64,000 nucleotides of DNA, taken from the NCBI RefSeq assembly GCF_022095695.1, contig NZ_JAIFZM010000016.1, positions 1 through 64,000 of the forward strand, written 5' to 3'. This document shows positions 29,903-40,705 of this stretch, piece by piece; position 1 is the stretch's first letter; the number at the start of each line of letters is the position of its first letter. A program made the translations under genes and the position numbers. Below the pieces are notes generated by a model, which was not told the origin of the DNA, ran no database searches, and saw only the letters and a program-made list of their open reading frames with translations. The stretch comes from Oceanobacillus jordanicus (GTDB taxonomy: Bacteria; Bacillota; Bacilli; Bacillales; Amphibacillaceae).

Positions 29903-30306
29903 ACGTGCGCTCTTCGCTTTTGTTTCGGCTAGCTACGAGCACACAGCGACTAGCGCAACTTCCTTTACCTCCGTACAATAAAGAAGACTTGCCGATTGGT
30001 GTTAACCAGAGGCTTAGTCGCACTTATACCCGGAGGGTGAAAGTCATCATCGATTGCAAATTAAGGTAGGTCGACTTAGTTCGGCCTTGCCGGCCAACGT
30101 CGACATACCCCTTTTGCAGGGGCATGATTCCTTTAACGTGCGCTCTTCGCTTTTGTTTCGGCTAGCTACGAGCACACAGCGACTAGCGCAACTTCCTTTA
30201 CCTCCGTACAATAAGTCATCATCGATTCGTACCTCATCGTGATTCCTTTATCTCCTACGGCTCAGTCCAGTTCGTACGTCGCTAAACGTGCGCTCTTCGC
30301 TTTTGT
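29903..30306 (+). repeat. Modular intergenic repeat, locus B: long copy, short copy, partial third
   Basis: A 78-base unit (ACGTGCGCTCTTCGCTTTTG...) occurs identically at 29903-29980 and 30136-30213, and its first 21 bases again at 30286-30306. The first copy contains two extra modules: AAGAAGACTTGCCG...GTGAAAGTC, and the 44-base core at 30063-30105. The second copy lacks both. The same long-then-short arrangement recurs at 46026-46497. No coding potential is evident. Confidence 0.85.
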
Positions 30307-30322
30307 TATAAAATACAACAAA

Positions 30323-30352
30323 CCTCCCTCTTTGGAGAGGGAGGGTCTATAT
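30323..30352 (-). terminator. Terminator of ctc
   Basis: 8-bp stem CCTCCCTC / GAGGGAGG with a TTTGGA loop, 60 bases after the ctc stop. On the minus strand it is followed by TTTGTTGTATTTT. Confidence 0.7.
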
Positions 30353-30405
30353 ATTTTTTCTATTAATATTAAAATTAAGTTTAGCAATGCCTAACGATAG
30401 ACGTA

Positions 30406-31047
30406 CTACTTATTCTCTTTGTTTAGAGTCTCTGCTTCAGGATCAACTAGTTCAGGCTTGTCGCCCTCTTCTGGTGCTTCTTCTACATCATCAAGCGTAT
30501 CTGGAGCAACGATCGTTGCAACCGTAGTATCTTGCTCATCTAGAATTTTGTAGCTACCAGATGTTGATAGGTCTGCAACTGTTAAGCTATCGCCAATTTC
30601 AAGGGAGCTTACATCAACTGTAATCTCTTCTGGAATACTGCTAGGCTTAGCACGAACCTGTAATGTGTATAATGGCTGTTGTAGTACACCGCCGTCTTTA
30701 GCGCCTTGTGCCTCTCCTTCAAAGCGTAGTGATACCTCTACATCCATCTCTTCAGACATATTTACAACATAGAAGTCAGCATGGATGAGCTCGTCCTTAA
30801 TCGGATCAATCTGATAATCATGCAGCATCACATCGACAGATTCACTATTCTCTAAGTCGAGTGAAATGATAGCATTTCTACCTTCATCGCGAACTGTCTT
30901 CACAAGCTCAATGCTATCAACAGATATAGACTTCGGTTCTTTACCTTGACCATATACAACAGCTGGGACTCCCCCACTGTTTCTCACTTGTTTTGTAGCT
31001 GATTTTGTAAGATCTTCTCGGTTTGTTGATTTTAGCTTTACTGCCAT
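30406..31047 (-). CDS. ctc: Ribosomal protein bL25, CTC (long) form
   Basis: Binds 5S rRNA in the large ribosomal subunit; a general-stress (sigma-B) protein in B. subtilis. The L25 core is residues 1-95 (RNSGGVPAVVYGQGKEPKSI, MLHDYQIDPIKDELIHADFY). The TL5/CTC C-terminal domain follows. The last 25 residues are strongly acidic (VEEAPEEGDKPE...). I chose ATG 31047 with GGAGG 9 bases upstream. About 213 residues. No sigma-B promoter could be recognised upstream. Confidence 0.95.
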   Translation of the reverse strand: MAVKLKSTNREDLTKSATKQVRNSGGVPAVVYGQGKEPKSISVDSIELVKTVRDEGRNAIISLDLENSESVDVMLHDYQIDPIKDELIHADFYVVNMSEEMDVEVSLRFEGEAQGAKDGGVLQQPLYTLQVRAKPSSIPEEITVDVSSLEIGDSLTVADLSTSGSYKILDEQDTTVATIVAPDTLDDVEEAPEEGDKPELVDPEAETLNKENK

Positions 31048-31224
31048 ATTCATCACCCTCCAAATTAGTTAAAAAACTTAGCCGTTTTCTCTCTTTTATG
31101 TTTCGTGTGTATATTCTACGCAGTGTCTAGCAAAGCCTTCTCATCAGTTTCATGTGACACTCTACTAGTATTTCTAAAATACGCTCCATTTAGATATTAC
31201 CCATTAAATCAGTCTGCTAAACAT

Positions 31225-32178
31225 TTAATCAAATAAAATACTTACCGATTGTAATTCGTGAACTCGAATAATTGCTTCCCCGATTAACGGTGCAACAGAT
31301 AGTGGCGTGATCTTATCACTCTTTTTATCTTCGGTTAAAGGAATTGAGTTTGTAATAACTAATTCCTTAATCTTTGAGTTATCAATCCGTTCAATTGCCG
31401 GACCGGAAAGAACAGGATGTGTACAGCATGCATACACTTCTTTCGCTCCATTTTCTATTAAAGCATTTGCAGCAAGTGTGATGGTACCAGCTGTATCAAT
31501 GATATCATCAATTAATATCGCCGTCTTGCCTTCAATGTTACCTACAATATTCATTATTTCAGCAACGTTTGGACGCGGTCTACGTTTATCAATAATTCCA
31601 ATTGGTGCTTTTAAACGATCAGCCATTTTACGGGCACGCGTAACTCCTCCATGGTCTGGGGAAACGACAATGATATCCTCTAAGTTTTTAGTCTCAAAGT
31701 AGTCAGATAGGATAGGGACCCCTTGTAAGTGGTCAATCGGAATATCAAAGAAACCTTGAATTTGCGGTGCATGGAGATCAAGTGTGATCACCCTTGTAGC
31801 ACCAGCTCTTTCCACAAGGTCTGCTACTAATTTCGCAGCGATTGGTTCACGGGATCTTGCTTTACGGTCCTGACGGGCATAACCATAGTAAGGCATCACA
31901 ATATTGATAGATCTTGCTGATGCACGTTTAAGCGCATCAATCATAATTAATAACTCCATTAAATGTTCATTTACAGGGGAGCATGTTGACTGGACAACAT
32001 AAACATCACAGCCACGAATACTTTCTTCTAGGTTGATTTGAATTTCTCCATCACTGAATCGTGTAACCGAACATTTACCTAAAGTAGTGCCAATGTGATT
32101 AGCGATATCTTCCGCCAATTTAAGATTTGAGTTTAAAGAGAATACTTTCAAAGATGAATCTTTGTAAGTAGATGCCAT
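31225..32178 (-). CDS. prs: Ribose-phosphate pyrophosphokinase (PRPP synthetase)
   Basis: Makes PRPP from ribose 5-phosphate and ATP for purine, pyrimidine, histidine and tryptophan synthesis. Motifs: [37 protein letters not shown], the catalytic [17 protein letters not shown] and the PRPP loop [12 protein letters not shown]. 317 residues. It lies 16 bases after glmU, so they form an operon. Confidence 0.98.
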   Translation of the reverse strand: MASTYKDSSLKVFSLNSNLKLAEDIANHIGTTLGKCSVTRFSDGEIQINLEESIRGCDVYVVQSTCSPVNEHLMELLIMIDALKRASARSINIVMPYYGYARQDRKARSREPIAAKLVADLVERAGATRVITLDLHAPQIQGFFDIPIDHLQGVPILSDYFETKNLEDIIVVSPDHGGVTRARKMADRLKAPIGIIDKRRPRPNVAEIMNIVGNIEGKTAILIDDIIDTAGTITLAANALIENGAKEVYACCTHPVLSGPAIERIDNSKIKELVITNSIPLTEDKKSDKITPLSVAPLIGEAIIRVHELQSVSILFD

Positions 32179-32194
32179 GAGTTAGAACCCTCCG

Positions 32195-33574
32195 TTAATC
32201 TTTTTGTCTGTTTTTGATTTTTGATGCGTACCCTTCTTTATTCGTTTGTCTGGCACGCGCGACAGACAGCGAATCCTCAGGGACATTTTTGGTTATAGTA
32301 GAGCCAGCAGCGACGTAAGAACCTTTGCCAATTGTGACCGGTGCAATTAAGTTGGAGTTACATCCAATAAATGCATCGTCCTCTATCGTTGTCAAAAATT
32401 TATTCTTTCCATCATAGTTCACTGTAATTGTACCACAACCAACATTAACATTGCTTCCAACATGCGCATCGCCAATATAACTAAGGTGAGAAACCTTGCT
32501 ACTATGCTCAAGGGTGGTTTTCTTTATTTCAACAAAGTTACCGATCTTCGCTTCATCTCCAATAGAAGATTCAGGACGAATATGGGCAAATGGTCCAACC
32601 TTAACGCGGTCGCCTATATGGCTGTCAGACGCAACGCTTTGTTTAATAACCGTATTCTCTCCAATATAACAATTCGTTATTTCTGTGAAGGGACCAATCT
32701 CAGCATCGCTTTTAATGGTAGTATTTCCTTTAATTACCGTTCCTGGGTGGATGATAGCATCCGGTTCAATTACAACGTCAGGATGAATGTACGTATTGCT
32801 TGGATCAATGATTCCAACTCCATTACGTAAGTGCTTTTCATTAATTCGTTGTTTCAGAATTCCCTCCGCTTGCGCTAAGGCAACTCTGTCATTAATCCCA
32901 AGTGTTTCTTCAAAATCTGGCGTTAAAAATCCACTTACTACGTCAGACTGTTTGCGAAGGATTTCAATGACGTCAGGCAAATAGTACTCTCCTTGTGCGT
33001 TATCATTTGAAACATGCTCAAGCGCTGCAAACAAGGCCTGATTATCAAAGCAATAAGTACCTGTATTTATTTCATCTACCATAAGCTCCTGTTCACTTGC
33101 ATCTTTATGCTCGACAATTCTTTCTACTTCGTTGTCTTCATTTCGAATGACCCTTCCATATCCAGACGGATTTGGTGCCTTGGCTGTAAGAATCGTTGCC
33201 TTTGCTCCTGTGCGCTCATGGTGTGCAAATAATTCCATGTACGTTTCACCTTTAATTAAAGGTGTGTCACCACACACAACAATAGTAGTTCCCTCTTTAT
33301 CTCTTAGGCGTTCCTTTGCCTGAATAACGGCATGTCCTGTTCCTAATTGCTCTTCCTGTACTACTAATTCACTTTCATGTCCTATGTATTCCGCAACTTT
33401 GTCTGCCCCAAAGCCAACCACAGTAACGACACTTTCAAGGTTGACCGCCTTCACTTGTTCTAATACATGCTGAACCATAGGGCGGCCCATTACAGGATGA
33501 AGTACTTTATATAACTTTGATTTCATTCTAGTTCCCTGACCCGCTGCTAGGATTACCGCATACCGATTTGTCAT
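32195..33574 (-). CDS. glmU: Bifunctional UDP-GlcNAc pyrophosphorylase / glucosamine-1-phosphate acetyltransferase
   Basis: Makes UDP-GlcNAc for peptidoglycan and teichoic acids. The N-terminal half is the uridylyltransferase ([19 protein letters not shown], residues 8-26). The C-terminal half is a left-handed beta helix of hexapeptide repeats with the acetyltransferase site ([17 protein letters not shown]). I chose ATG 33574 with GGAGG 8 bases upstream. 459 residues. First gene of glmU-prs. The 270-base gap upstream to spoVG has no feature I trust. Confidence 0.98.
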   Translation of the reverse strand: MTNRYAVILAAGQGTRMKSKLYKVLHPVMGRPMVQHVLEQVKAVNLESVVTVVGFGADKVAEYIGHESELVVQEEQLGTGHAVIQAKERLRDKEGTTIVVCGDTPLIKGETYMELFAHHERTGAKATILTAKAPNPSGYGRVIRNEDNEVERIVEHKDASEQELMVDEINTGTYCFDNQALFAALEHVSNDNAQGEYYLPDVIEILRKQSDVVSGFLTPDFEETLGINDRVALAQAEGILKQRINEKHLRNGVGIIDPSNTYIHPDVVIEPDAIIHPGTVIKGNTTIKSDAEIGPFTEITNCYIGENTVIKQSVASDSHIGDRVKVGPFAHIRPESSIGDEAKIGNFVEIKKTTLEHSSKVSHLSYIGDAHVGSNVNVGCGTITVNYDGKNKFLTTIEDDAFIGCNSNLIAPVTIGKGSYVAAGSTITKNVPEDSLSVARARQTNKEGYASKIKNRQKD

Positions 33575-33861
33575 TAAGGAGACCTCCATGTTTGTATTAA
33601 GCTCTATTATTCATTCATTACGATATTAAGAATAAAAATTGTACGTTTATAATTTAATCCATAATGAATATATCCTAAATAGCCATGGATTTCAACACTA
33701 ATTGCTCTACTACCTGCATATAGAGAGGAATTGATAATGAAGGGTGGAAAGGGCGGGGAACATTCACATAGATCTTCCATTTCAGCCCCTTTTTCGCAAA
33801 AAAAGAAGGCTAACCTGTTGTAAGATTAGACCTCTAGTTGTGATCATGCAGGATTAACGAT

Positions 33862-34152
33862 TTAGGAAGCGCCCGCTTCTTCATACTCTACATCTTCTTC
33901 CCCTGCACGACGATATTCTTCTAATACAGCATCTTGAATCTTTCCACGCGTCCCGGAATTAATTGGGTGTGCAATATCTCTGAACTCTCCATCCGGAGTC
34001 CGCTTGGAAGGCATTGCTACAAATAAACCGTTGTTTCCATCGATGACACGGATATCATGAACGACAAACTCTTGATCCAGTGTAATCGACGCAATAGCAC
34101 GCATTCTTCCTTCTGTATTAACGCGGCGTAATCTAACGTCTGTTACTTCCAT
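33862..34152 (-). CDS. spoVG: Stage V sporulation protein G, RNA-binding regulator
   Basis: A 96-residue protein very close to B. subtilis SpoVG ([40 protein letters not shown]). It binds nucleic acid and affects septation and cortex formation. It is preceded by a sigma-H type promoter and an A/T-rich tract like the AbrB-sensitive region of B. subtilis spoVG. The ridA (yabJ) gene between purR and spoVG in B. subtilis is missing. Confidence 0.98.
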   Translation of the reverse strand: MEVTDVRLRRVNTEGRMRAIASITLDQEFVVHDIRVIDGNNGLFVAMPSKRTPDGEFRDIAHPINSGTRGKIQDAVLEEYRRAGEEDVEYEEAGAS

Positions 34153-34192
34153 GATGTTTCACCACCTTTTCCCATTAGAACTTAATTAACAA

Positions 34193-34217
34193 GTTCAACA
34201 AATAAAAGGAAAATCCT
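34193..34217 (-). promoter_or_regulatory. Sigma-H promoter of spoVG
   Basis: On the minus strand AGGATTT (34211-34217), 14 bases, then GAAC (34193-34196) where sigma-H prefers GAAT. The surrounding bases align well with the B. subtilis spoVG promoter as I remember it. A/T-rich sequence just upstream (about 34218-34260) is a candidate AbrB site. Confidence 0.7.
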
Positions 34218-34289
34218 TCTTTTTCTTAGAAAAAAATTTATTATTTTCAAAAAAAGTGGGAAAAGAGGCTTTGTTTGTTAAAAAAATCG

Positions 34290-35114
34290 CTACTCAGAGG
34301 ACTTTTCTCCTATGTTTCCAGCCTGTACTTCGATCTTTTTACCCTTAATATCTACATGGGAAATTTTAATTAAGGAAGTGTAGTTGTCTACAACCCGTTC
34401 CTCTTCCTCGTCATCCGCTTCTGCAAGTACTCCAATAGCTTTTACATTGGCATTAAACTCTTCAAGCAGGCTTACCATGCCGGTAATAGTTCCGCCAGCT
34501 TTCATGAAATCATCAATAATACAGACATTGGCACCTTCCTGAAGACTTCTTTTTGGCAGGACCATTGTTTGTATCTTACGTGATGATCCAGAAACATAAT
34601 TAATACTTACAGAAGATCCTTCTGTTACTTTCGGGTCTCTTCTCACAATGACAACAGGGACATCGAGAAATGAAGCTACCGCATAAGCTAGGGGTATTCC
34701 TTTTGTCGCTACCGTTACGACCACGTCTATGTGAGACTTTGAAAATACCGAAGCAAAGACACGACCAATTTCTTTTACTGTTTTAGGGTTTCCTAAGAGG
34801 TCGCTCATATATAAATATCCACCAGGGAGAATTCTACTTGGATCCTCGAGTTTTTGTCTTAGCTTTTCAATAAACTGAAAGCTTTTCTTTTGGGAAAATT
34901 CAGGTATAAACTTCACTCCGCCAGCAGCTCCAGTAGTACGATTTAAATAGCCCAAACCTTCTTGCTGAAATACTGCATCAATTATATCCATATCCTCACT
35001 GACAGAAGCTTTCGTTGTTTGCAGAAGCCGGACAAAGTATGGTAATTGTACATGCTCTCTAGGATTTTCCAAAAAAAAGTTAGTCAATGTAACCAAGCGA
35101 TTGCTTCTTTTCAT
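34290..35114 (-). CDS. purR: Purine operon repressor PurR
   Basis: Represses purine synthesis genes and senses PRPP. Residues 1-75 are a winged-helix DNA-binding domain (RSNRLVTLTNFFLENPREHV). Residues 76-274 are a phosphoribosyltransferase-like domain with the PRPP loop VCIIDDFMKAGGTITG. I chose ATG 35114 with GAGGTG upstream. 274 residues. Located between ispE and spoVG. Confidence 0.97.
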   Translation of the reverse strand: MKRSNRLVTLTNFFLENPREHVQLPYFVRLLQTTKASVSEDMDIIDAVFQQEGLGYLNRTTGAAGGVKFIPEFSQKKSFQFIEKLRQKLEDPSRILPGGYLYMSDLLGNPKTVKEIGRVFASVFSKSHIDVVVTVATKGIPLAYAVASFLDVPVVIVRRDPKVTEGSSVSINYVSGSSRKIQTMVLPKRSLQEGANVCIIDDFMKAGGTITGMVSLLEEFNANVKAIGVLAEADDEEEERVVDNYTSLIKISHVDIKGKKIEVQAGNIGEKSSE

Positions 35115-35177
35115 TTCCACACCTCAAAACCGAATATTTGATACATATTATAACATTAATATATGCATTTAGGAAGA

Positions 35178-36029
35178 TCATCCTAAAAGTCGTACTAAAA
35201 AGACCTCCTCACAAAATCCACGCATCCCGTTATATATACGTTGCGCTTTACTTTCTTGCATCGCAAGTCCATAAACAGTCGGCCCACTTCCGCTCATCAA
35301 GGTCCCGGTAGCACCTGCTTGCATCATCGTCTCTTTAATATGACGAACTTCTGGATGTAACGCCATCGTTATACTTTCTAATGCGTTCCCCAAATGGGCA
35401 CAAATCATGGAAAAGTCATTTTTATCCAATGCTTTCATTAGCTTCTCGATATTTGGATGTTCAATCTCATGCAACTTAATTTGTTGGAATACCGCACCTG
35501 AAGAGACGCCAATATTTGGCTTAGCAAGCACAACCCAACAAGCCGGGGCCGTTTTAAGCAGTTCCACGTTCTCTCCACGTCCAGTTGCAATCCCAGTACC
35601 TCCGTAGACACAAAAAGGGACATCCGTACCAAGTTCAGCTCCAAGACATGCTAATTCCTTTAAGGATAAATTCTTTGACCAAAGCCTATTCAATCCCCGC
35701 AATACTGCAGCAGCATCTGAACTGCCACCACCAAGTCCTGCAGAAACTGGTATATTCTTTTCAATTTTTATATGCACCCCAGCTTTAATGCCATAACGTT
35801 CCTTAAACAAAGCCGCGGCTTTATATGCCAAGTTCCGTTCGTCACTTGGGACAAACCTGCTTTCAAGGGAAATGGTTATCCGATCCTTTTTCAATTCATG
35901 AAACTCAATCCGATCAGAAAGGTCGATGGTGGTCATAATCATTTCAACATTATGGTAGCCATCATCTCGTTTACTTAACACATCTAGTGATAAGTTTATT
36001 TTGGCGGGAGCTTTCTCAAAAAGTACCAA
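35178..36029 (-). CDS. ispE: 4-diphosphocytidyl-2-C-methyl-D-erythritol kinase
   Basis: ATP-dependent kinase of the MEP isoprenoid pathway. GHMP-kinase motifs: [20 protein letters not shown] at the N-terminus, [20 protein letters not shown] and late [12 protein letters not shown]. The reading frame stays open far upstream (to 36185), but that stretch has no homology. I place the start at TTG 36029, 6 bases after AAGGTG. This gives 283 residues, close to B. subtilis (289). Confidence 0.95.
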   Translation of the reverse strand: MVLFEKAPAKINLSLDVLSKRDDGYHNVEMIMTTIDLSDRIEFHELKKDRITISLESRFVPSDERNLAYKAAALFKERYGIKAGVHIKIEKNIPVSAGLGGGSSDAAAVLRGLNRLWSKNLSLKELACLGAELGTDVPFCVYGGTGIATGRGENVELLKTAPACWVVLAKPNIGVSSGAVFQQIKLHEIEHPNIEKLMKALDKNDFSMICAHLGNALESITMALHPEVRHIKETMMQAGATGTLMSGSGPTVYGLAMQESKAQRIYNGMRGFCEEVFLVRLLG

Positions 36030-36191
36030 CACCGTCACCTTCTTGTACATAGATAAACAAATTGTAACATATTCAAAAAACAGTGGCGACCTATGCGCCA
36101 AGCACCTATAATGTGAAAAGGAACCAGCAAATTGATTCGGCAACGAATGTAATATTATATATTGAACAAAAAAACCAAAAGGCAAACCCTA

Positions 36192-36374
36192 TTAAGGTCT
36201 GCCTTTGGTTTGCATATTCTGTTCGGCCATTTCAATTGCACGTTTCACCATATTACCGGCATCCCTTGCCTTGATACCGCCCCAGCCCTCTTGCTTTACT
36301 GTGTCGTAAAATCCTAACTCTTTTGCAATTTCTTCTTTCAATTGGTCTGACATCATCCCTCTACGTCTAGCCAT
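36192..36374 (-). CDS. sspF: Small acid-soluble spore protein SspF
   Basis: 60 residues of the alpha/beta-type SASP family, F subgroup: [19 protein letters not shown] and [20 protein letters not shown]. Such proteins coat spore DNA. Position between veg and ispE matches B. subtilis. GGGGG upstream is the ribosome site. I found no convincing sigma-G promoter, only partial CATA motifs. Its stop overlaps a hairpin at about 36178-36215 that may terminate the transcript. Confidence 0.96.
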   Translation of the reverse strand: MARRRGMMSDQLKEEIAKELGFYDTVKQEGWGGIKARDAGNMVKRAIEMAEQNMQTKGRP

Positions 36375-36538
36375 GAAAGAACAACCCCCTTCTGCATGAG
36401 TTTTTACGACATCTATAGTTTATGCCAAAAGGTCAACTCAACACCAAGCAGAAGTATGTAAAAAAGGAAAATAATACGCTGGGTTTTCCTTCCATTACTC
36501 GGGTTGCTTGTAAAAAAATAAAAGCAGTAAACGAATGT

Positions 36539-36808
36539 CTACTGCTCCATGATTGATGCTATTGCTGCTCGTTCTTCTGCAAAACTTAACTCTACTGTCT
36601 CTGTTAACACGTCCGCATAGCTGTATGAAACACGTTCGAATGCATTTTCTTCTTGGTCCAGCTCCACAATAAAAACTGAAGGATACGTCTCTGCTAGTAC
36701 TCCGGACCGTTCAATCGTTTTCCTTCTACCACCGTTGGCTTTAAGCTTTAATCGCTTTCCAACGTGACCTTCAAGACCTTGCTTAATTTCGATTAATGTT
36801 TTAGCCAC
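36539..36808 (-). CDS. veg: Veg protein, biofilm-matrix regulator
   Basis: 89 residues, nearly colinear with B. subtilis Veg: [20 protein letters not shown] and [20 protein letters not shown] are conserved. In B. subtilis it stimulates biofilm genes by opposing SinR. The start is GTG 36808, with GAGG upstream. An in-frame extension to 36946 runs through the promoters and is not coding. Two tandem promoters precede it. Confidence 0.95.
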   Translation of the reverse strand: MAKTLIEIKQGLEGHVGKRLKLKANGGRRKTIERSGVLAETYPSVFIVELDQEENAFERVSYSYADVLTETVELSFAEERAAIASIMEQ

Positions 36809-36830
36809 TATACTCCACCTCACTGTTAAC

Positions 36831-36859
36831 ATCGTAACATAAGCTTGTTTAATAGTCAA
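36831..36859 (-). promoter_or_regulatory. Proximal veg promoter
   Basis: TTGACT (36854-36859), 17-base spacer, TACGAT (36831-36836) on the minus strand. Confidence 0.7.
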
Positions 36860-36871
36860 ATAAAACTTTTT

Positions 36872-36901
36872 ATTATAACAAGATATCATTTTTAATGTCA
36901 A
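36872..36901 (-). promoter_or_regulatory. Distal veg promoter, near-consensus sigma-A
   Basis: TTGACA (36896-36901), 18-base spacer, TATAAT (36872-36877), both hexamers perfect, with A/T-rich sequence upstream. Tandem strong promoters fit the very high expression known for veg in B. subtilis. Confidence 0.85.
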
Positions 36902-37035
36902 CAATTTATTTTGTCGATTTTCAGTATTATTTGTAAAACTTAACAATTTATGTACTGTTTTTTGAAATATATTACTTTTATAGGTGCATGTCCTACTGCC
37001 AAGAGGAGCACACTTACCCTTAGGTAAGGAGCTCC

Positions 37036-37902
37036 TTACATTTCATCATCCTCCATATATGGCATACCTGTTCTGAGCAAACCTCTTGTTTCCACACCGC
37101 CCATTCCTTTTTCTCCACTTAAAGTGTTCCGCAAAGCTTCCCATACGCTTACCTTCTCCATAAACGGCGTGTAAGCGATTCTTGCAGCGATATAGACAGG
37201 ATCTAAGGCATGTATGTTAACTCGCCGTGGCGAGCTCGCAAAGTTGGCTCCAGCCCTTATTAAGGATTCAAAGTGTGACTGACATGCGCCAGCAAAGATA
37301 ACGAGTTGGTCTAAATTAGGGTTACTTCTCCTCGCCTCTCTTACTGTCTCCACAAAATACTTTGAATGCCTGTAGGCTCGTAGGTCATTTTTTATCCCTT
37401 TATTTTTCGAGAAGGAATCGTGTCCCGTGATCACGAGGATATCAGGCTGTATTTTATCAATGAGCTGCCCGATTTCATGTGGCATGTCTTTTTCATTTAA
37501 ATGAATACCATGCACTTGAAGCCCCATTCGTTGATAAAGCTCAATACATTTCTGTAAATACATTTGATCCCCATCTAAATGAAGCACTTTTGCGGGCAGT
37601 TGAAAGATTTTCGCTTCATATTGGTAGCCATCTGTTGATTGATATTCTCGTTTTTCCTTTAAAAGTTGATAGTCCTGGCGAAACAAACGATAGGAAAACT
37701 CCTCTTGCTCTTTGCCTTTCTTGCGGTGCTTTTCCAGTTCTCTCTCTGCCACAATAGTAAGATCATTGACTGGTGCGTCTGCCTCGAGTCGGATATCTTC
37801 GCCGAACAAAGCCGCCACCCCTTTTTCCACCTTGTCGACCCGAAAGAGAAGATCATGGTTATATGACTTTCTTGTTACTAGTCCGCCTTTCCTTAAATCC
37901 AT
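37036..37902 (-). CDS. yabG: Sporulation protease YabG
   Basis: A 288-residue cysteine protease that in B. subtilis matures coat proteins late in sporulation. Conserved parts: [35 protein letters not shown] with a histidine, and [19 protein letters not shown] with the candidate catalytic cysteine. I chose ATG 37902, which aligns with the B. subtilis N-terminus; a GTG at 37911 is also possible. A sigma-K-type promoter lies at 37942-37971. Confidence 0.93.
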   Translation of the reverse strand: MDLRKGGLVTRKSYNHDLLFRVDKVEKGVAALFGEDIRLEADAPVNDLTIVAERELEKHRKKGKEQEEFSYRLFRQDYQLLKEKREYQSTDGYQYEAKIFQLPAKVLHLDGDQMYLQKCIELYQRMGLQVHGIHLNEKDMPHEIGQLIDKIQPDILVITGHDSFSKNKGIKNDLRAYRHSKYFVETVREARRSNPNLDQLVIFAGACQSHFESLIRAGANFASSPRRVNIHALDPVYIAARIAYTPFMEKVSVWEALRNTLSGEKGMGGVETRGLLRTGMPYMEDDEM

Positions 37903-37941
37903 TTCCTTCACAGCCTTCCGTTATCCAAAGCATTGCTTCTA

Positions 37942-37971
37942 TAGCCTATGAAGCAATACCGAGAACCGTGC
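37942..37971 (-). promoter_or_regulatory. Sigma-K promoter of yabG
   Basis: On the minus strand GCAC (37968-37971), 17-base spacer, CATAGGCTA (37942-37950). This fits the sigma-K consensus (AC at -35, CATANNNTA at -10), 40 bases before yabG. Confidence 0.65.
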
Positions 37972-38135
37972 GGAGGCAAAGTGGGCTAACGGGCAATGTG
38001 TTACACTGGAACAAAAAGGAAAGACGGCAAATACACGTTAAAAAGGGTTAACTTGGTTTGTATTCTTAGCACACCACTCTAGGCACTGAATTAGTTTAAT
38101 TATCGAGCGATGATCATTTATAAGGGGGGCTTTCT

Positions 38136-38363
38136 TTGCTAACAGTATTCCGTTTCATTTTTGCGACTGTAGCTATATTATTTGCAGTTTATGGGTTAAT
38201 TACGGGGGATTTTAAATTTCAGCCTTACATGGTGTTCTTTCTAGGTTTAATGATGTTGGTAATGGGATTAGAAGAATTCAAGAATGAACGAAAATCATAT
38301 GGTGTGTTACTCGTTATTATTTTTTTATTATTACTATTTGTTTCAGTAAAAGGGTACTATTAA
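38136..38363 (+). CDS. Small membrane protein, DUF3953/YczI-like
   Basis: 75 residues with three hydrophobic stretches (about 4-22, 32-46 and 56-73) separated by short charged loops (LEEFKNERKSYG). Probably a three-segment membrane protein. It starts at TTG 38136, 8 bases after AAGGGGGGC, a strong ribosome site. It resembles YczI-like DUF3953 proteins of Bacillus, whose function is unknown. It is on the opposite strand to its neighbours and followed by its own terminator, so it is an independent insertion here. Confidence 0.75.
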   Translation: MLTVFRFIFATVAILFAVYGLITGDFKFQPYMVFFLGLMMLVMGLEEFKNERKSYGVLLVIIFLLLLFVSVKGYY

Positions 38364-38453
38364 TTTAAGGTTTTCACATTAGAGGGGATAAGGAGTATGT
38401 AGCTTCTTACTAAAAATTGTCGTCCCTTGTTTTAATGCATTAACTATAACAAA

Positions 38454-38484
38454 GGGCTGAGACATAACGTCTCAGCCCTCTATT
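38454..38484 (+). terminator. Terminator of the small membrane protein gene
   Basis: 10-bp stem GGGCTGAGAC / GTCTCAGCCC followed by TCTATT. Stem strong, T-run weak. Confidence 0.6.
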
Positions 38485-38519
38485 AAGACAAGCAAAAATA
38501 AATATGAAAAAAGACTGCT

Positions 38520-38770
38520 CAATTACCGCTACTGAAAATACTCCACTTTCCGTGGGCACGGCCTTAGTCTCGGGCCAACAGGATGTTGGTCACGAAGGCG
38601 TTGCCACAGGACGTGGCGCCCTTAGCCTTTGTTCCTTTACCTACCTTACGGGGCCTTCGGACTCGTGCTGTTTCCACTGGACAAGTAAGGCTTCGTCAGC
38701 GATTCATCGCACGCAGAAAATGCGAATGCATTTTCAAGGAGTTTCCGCATTTTCCTTCGCTAAATTGTAA
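38520..38770. repeat. Degenerate Bacillaceae intergenic repeat (second class)
   Basis: The block starts AATTACCGCTACTGAAAATA and continues TCCACTTTCCGTGGGC; it ends near GGAGTTTCCGCATTTTCC. These are the ends of a hairpin-forming intergenic repeat widespread in Bacillaceae, related to the one at 40407-40524. The interior is rearranged. No protein is supported in it. The rest of 38364-38914 holds only the terminator and A/T-rich sequence. Confidence 0.55.
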
Positions 38771-38914
38771 TTAGATACAAAGAGATTAGGGACTATCCGA
38801 ATTTATTTGGATTTTTTACAATAATTCGTTTGAGCATCCGACTTTTTGTTTAATTCTCTTTTCTCTCACCCTATGTTTAAATTTACCTCACCTAACTTCA
38901 AGGTGTGTCTTTCT

Positions 38915-40352
<1,438 letters not shown>

Positions 40353-40406
40353 TATATTCCTCTTTCTTCTAACAGTATCTCTTCACGGAATAGAGGTAAA
40401 GCGCCA

Positions 40407-40524
40407 TCTCCGCTCCGGACAGTCGCTTTCCGCGGGCGGCTGGTGAGCCACCGTGTGCTCTGCACTCCGGGGTCTCACCTATGCCTTTTCTCCCGCAGGA
40501 GTCGACGGTCCTCCGCTTCAACTA
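40407..40524. repeat. Bacillaceae intergenic hairpin repeat (second class)
   Basis: Contains TCCGCTCCGGACAGTCGC and TTTCCGCGGGCGGC, then GGGGTCTCACC, CCCGCAGGAGTCGACGG and CTCCGCTTCAAC. This is the pattern of the common intergenic repeat of Bacillus relatives, whose two ends can pair (TCTCCGCT... / ...CTCCGCTTCA are read outward). No coding function. Confidence 0.7.
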
Positions 40525-40668
40525 ATGTAATATCAGGCTAGAATGACGCAATCCTAGAAAGGATTTACTCCTTTCTATTCTGCCATATCCATTCCATTTT
40601 GCTTCATTTGGTAGGGTTTACTGCCAGTTCAGGCAGGATATGCTTTTAATTATCGCTCTATATAAATA

Positions 40669-40700
40669 ATGCTCTTACCACTATACCATGGTAAGAGCAT
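40669..40700 (-). terminator. Terminator of yabE
   Basis: 12-bp stem ATGCTCTTACCA / TGGTAAGAGCAT directly beyond the yabE stop; minus-strand tail TATTTATA. Confidence 0.7.
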
Positions 40701-40705
40701 AAATA

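Noticed and set aside
30054-30242. Apparent small protein within the repeat block at 30 kb
   Set aside because: It crosses repeat modules that are also present in other phases elsewhere; the repeat explains it.
36375-36480. Sigma-G promoter for sspF
   Set aside because: CATA-containing motifs exist, but none has both the -10 form CATACTA and a fitting -35 at 17-18 bases.
38504-38770. Apparent small protein of 88 codons in the yabG-ksgA gap
   Set aside because: It coincides with a degenerate intergenic repeat whose ends are recognisable, so the frame is accidental.
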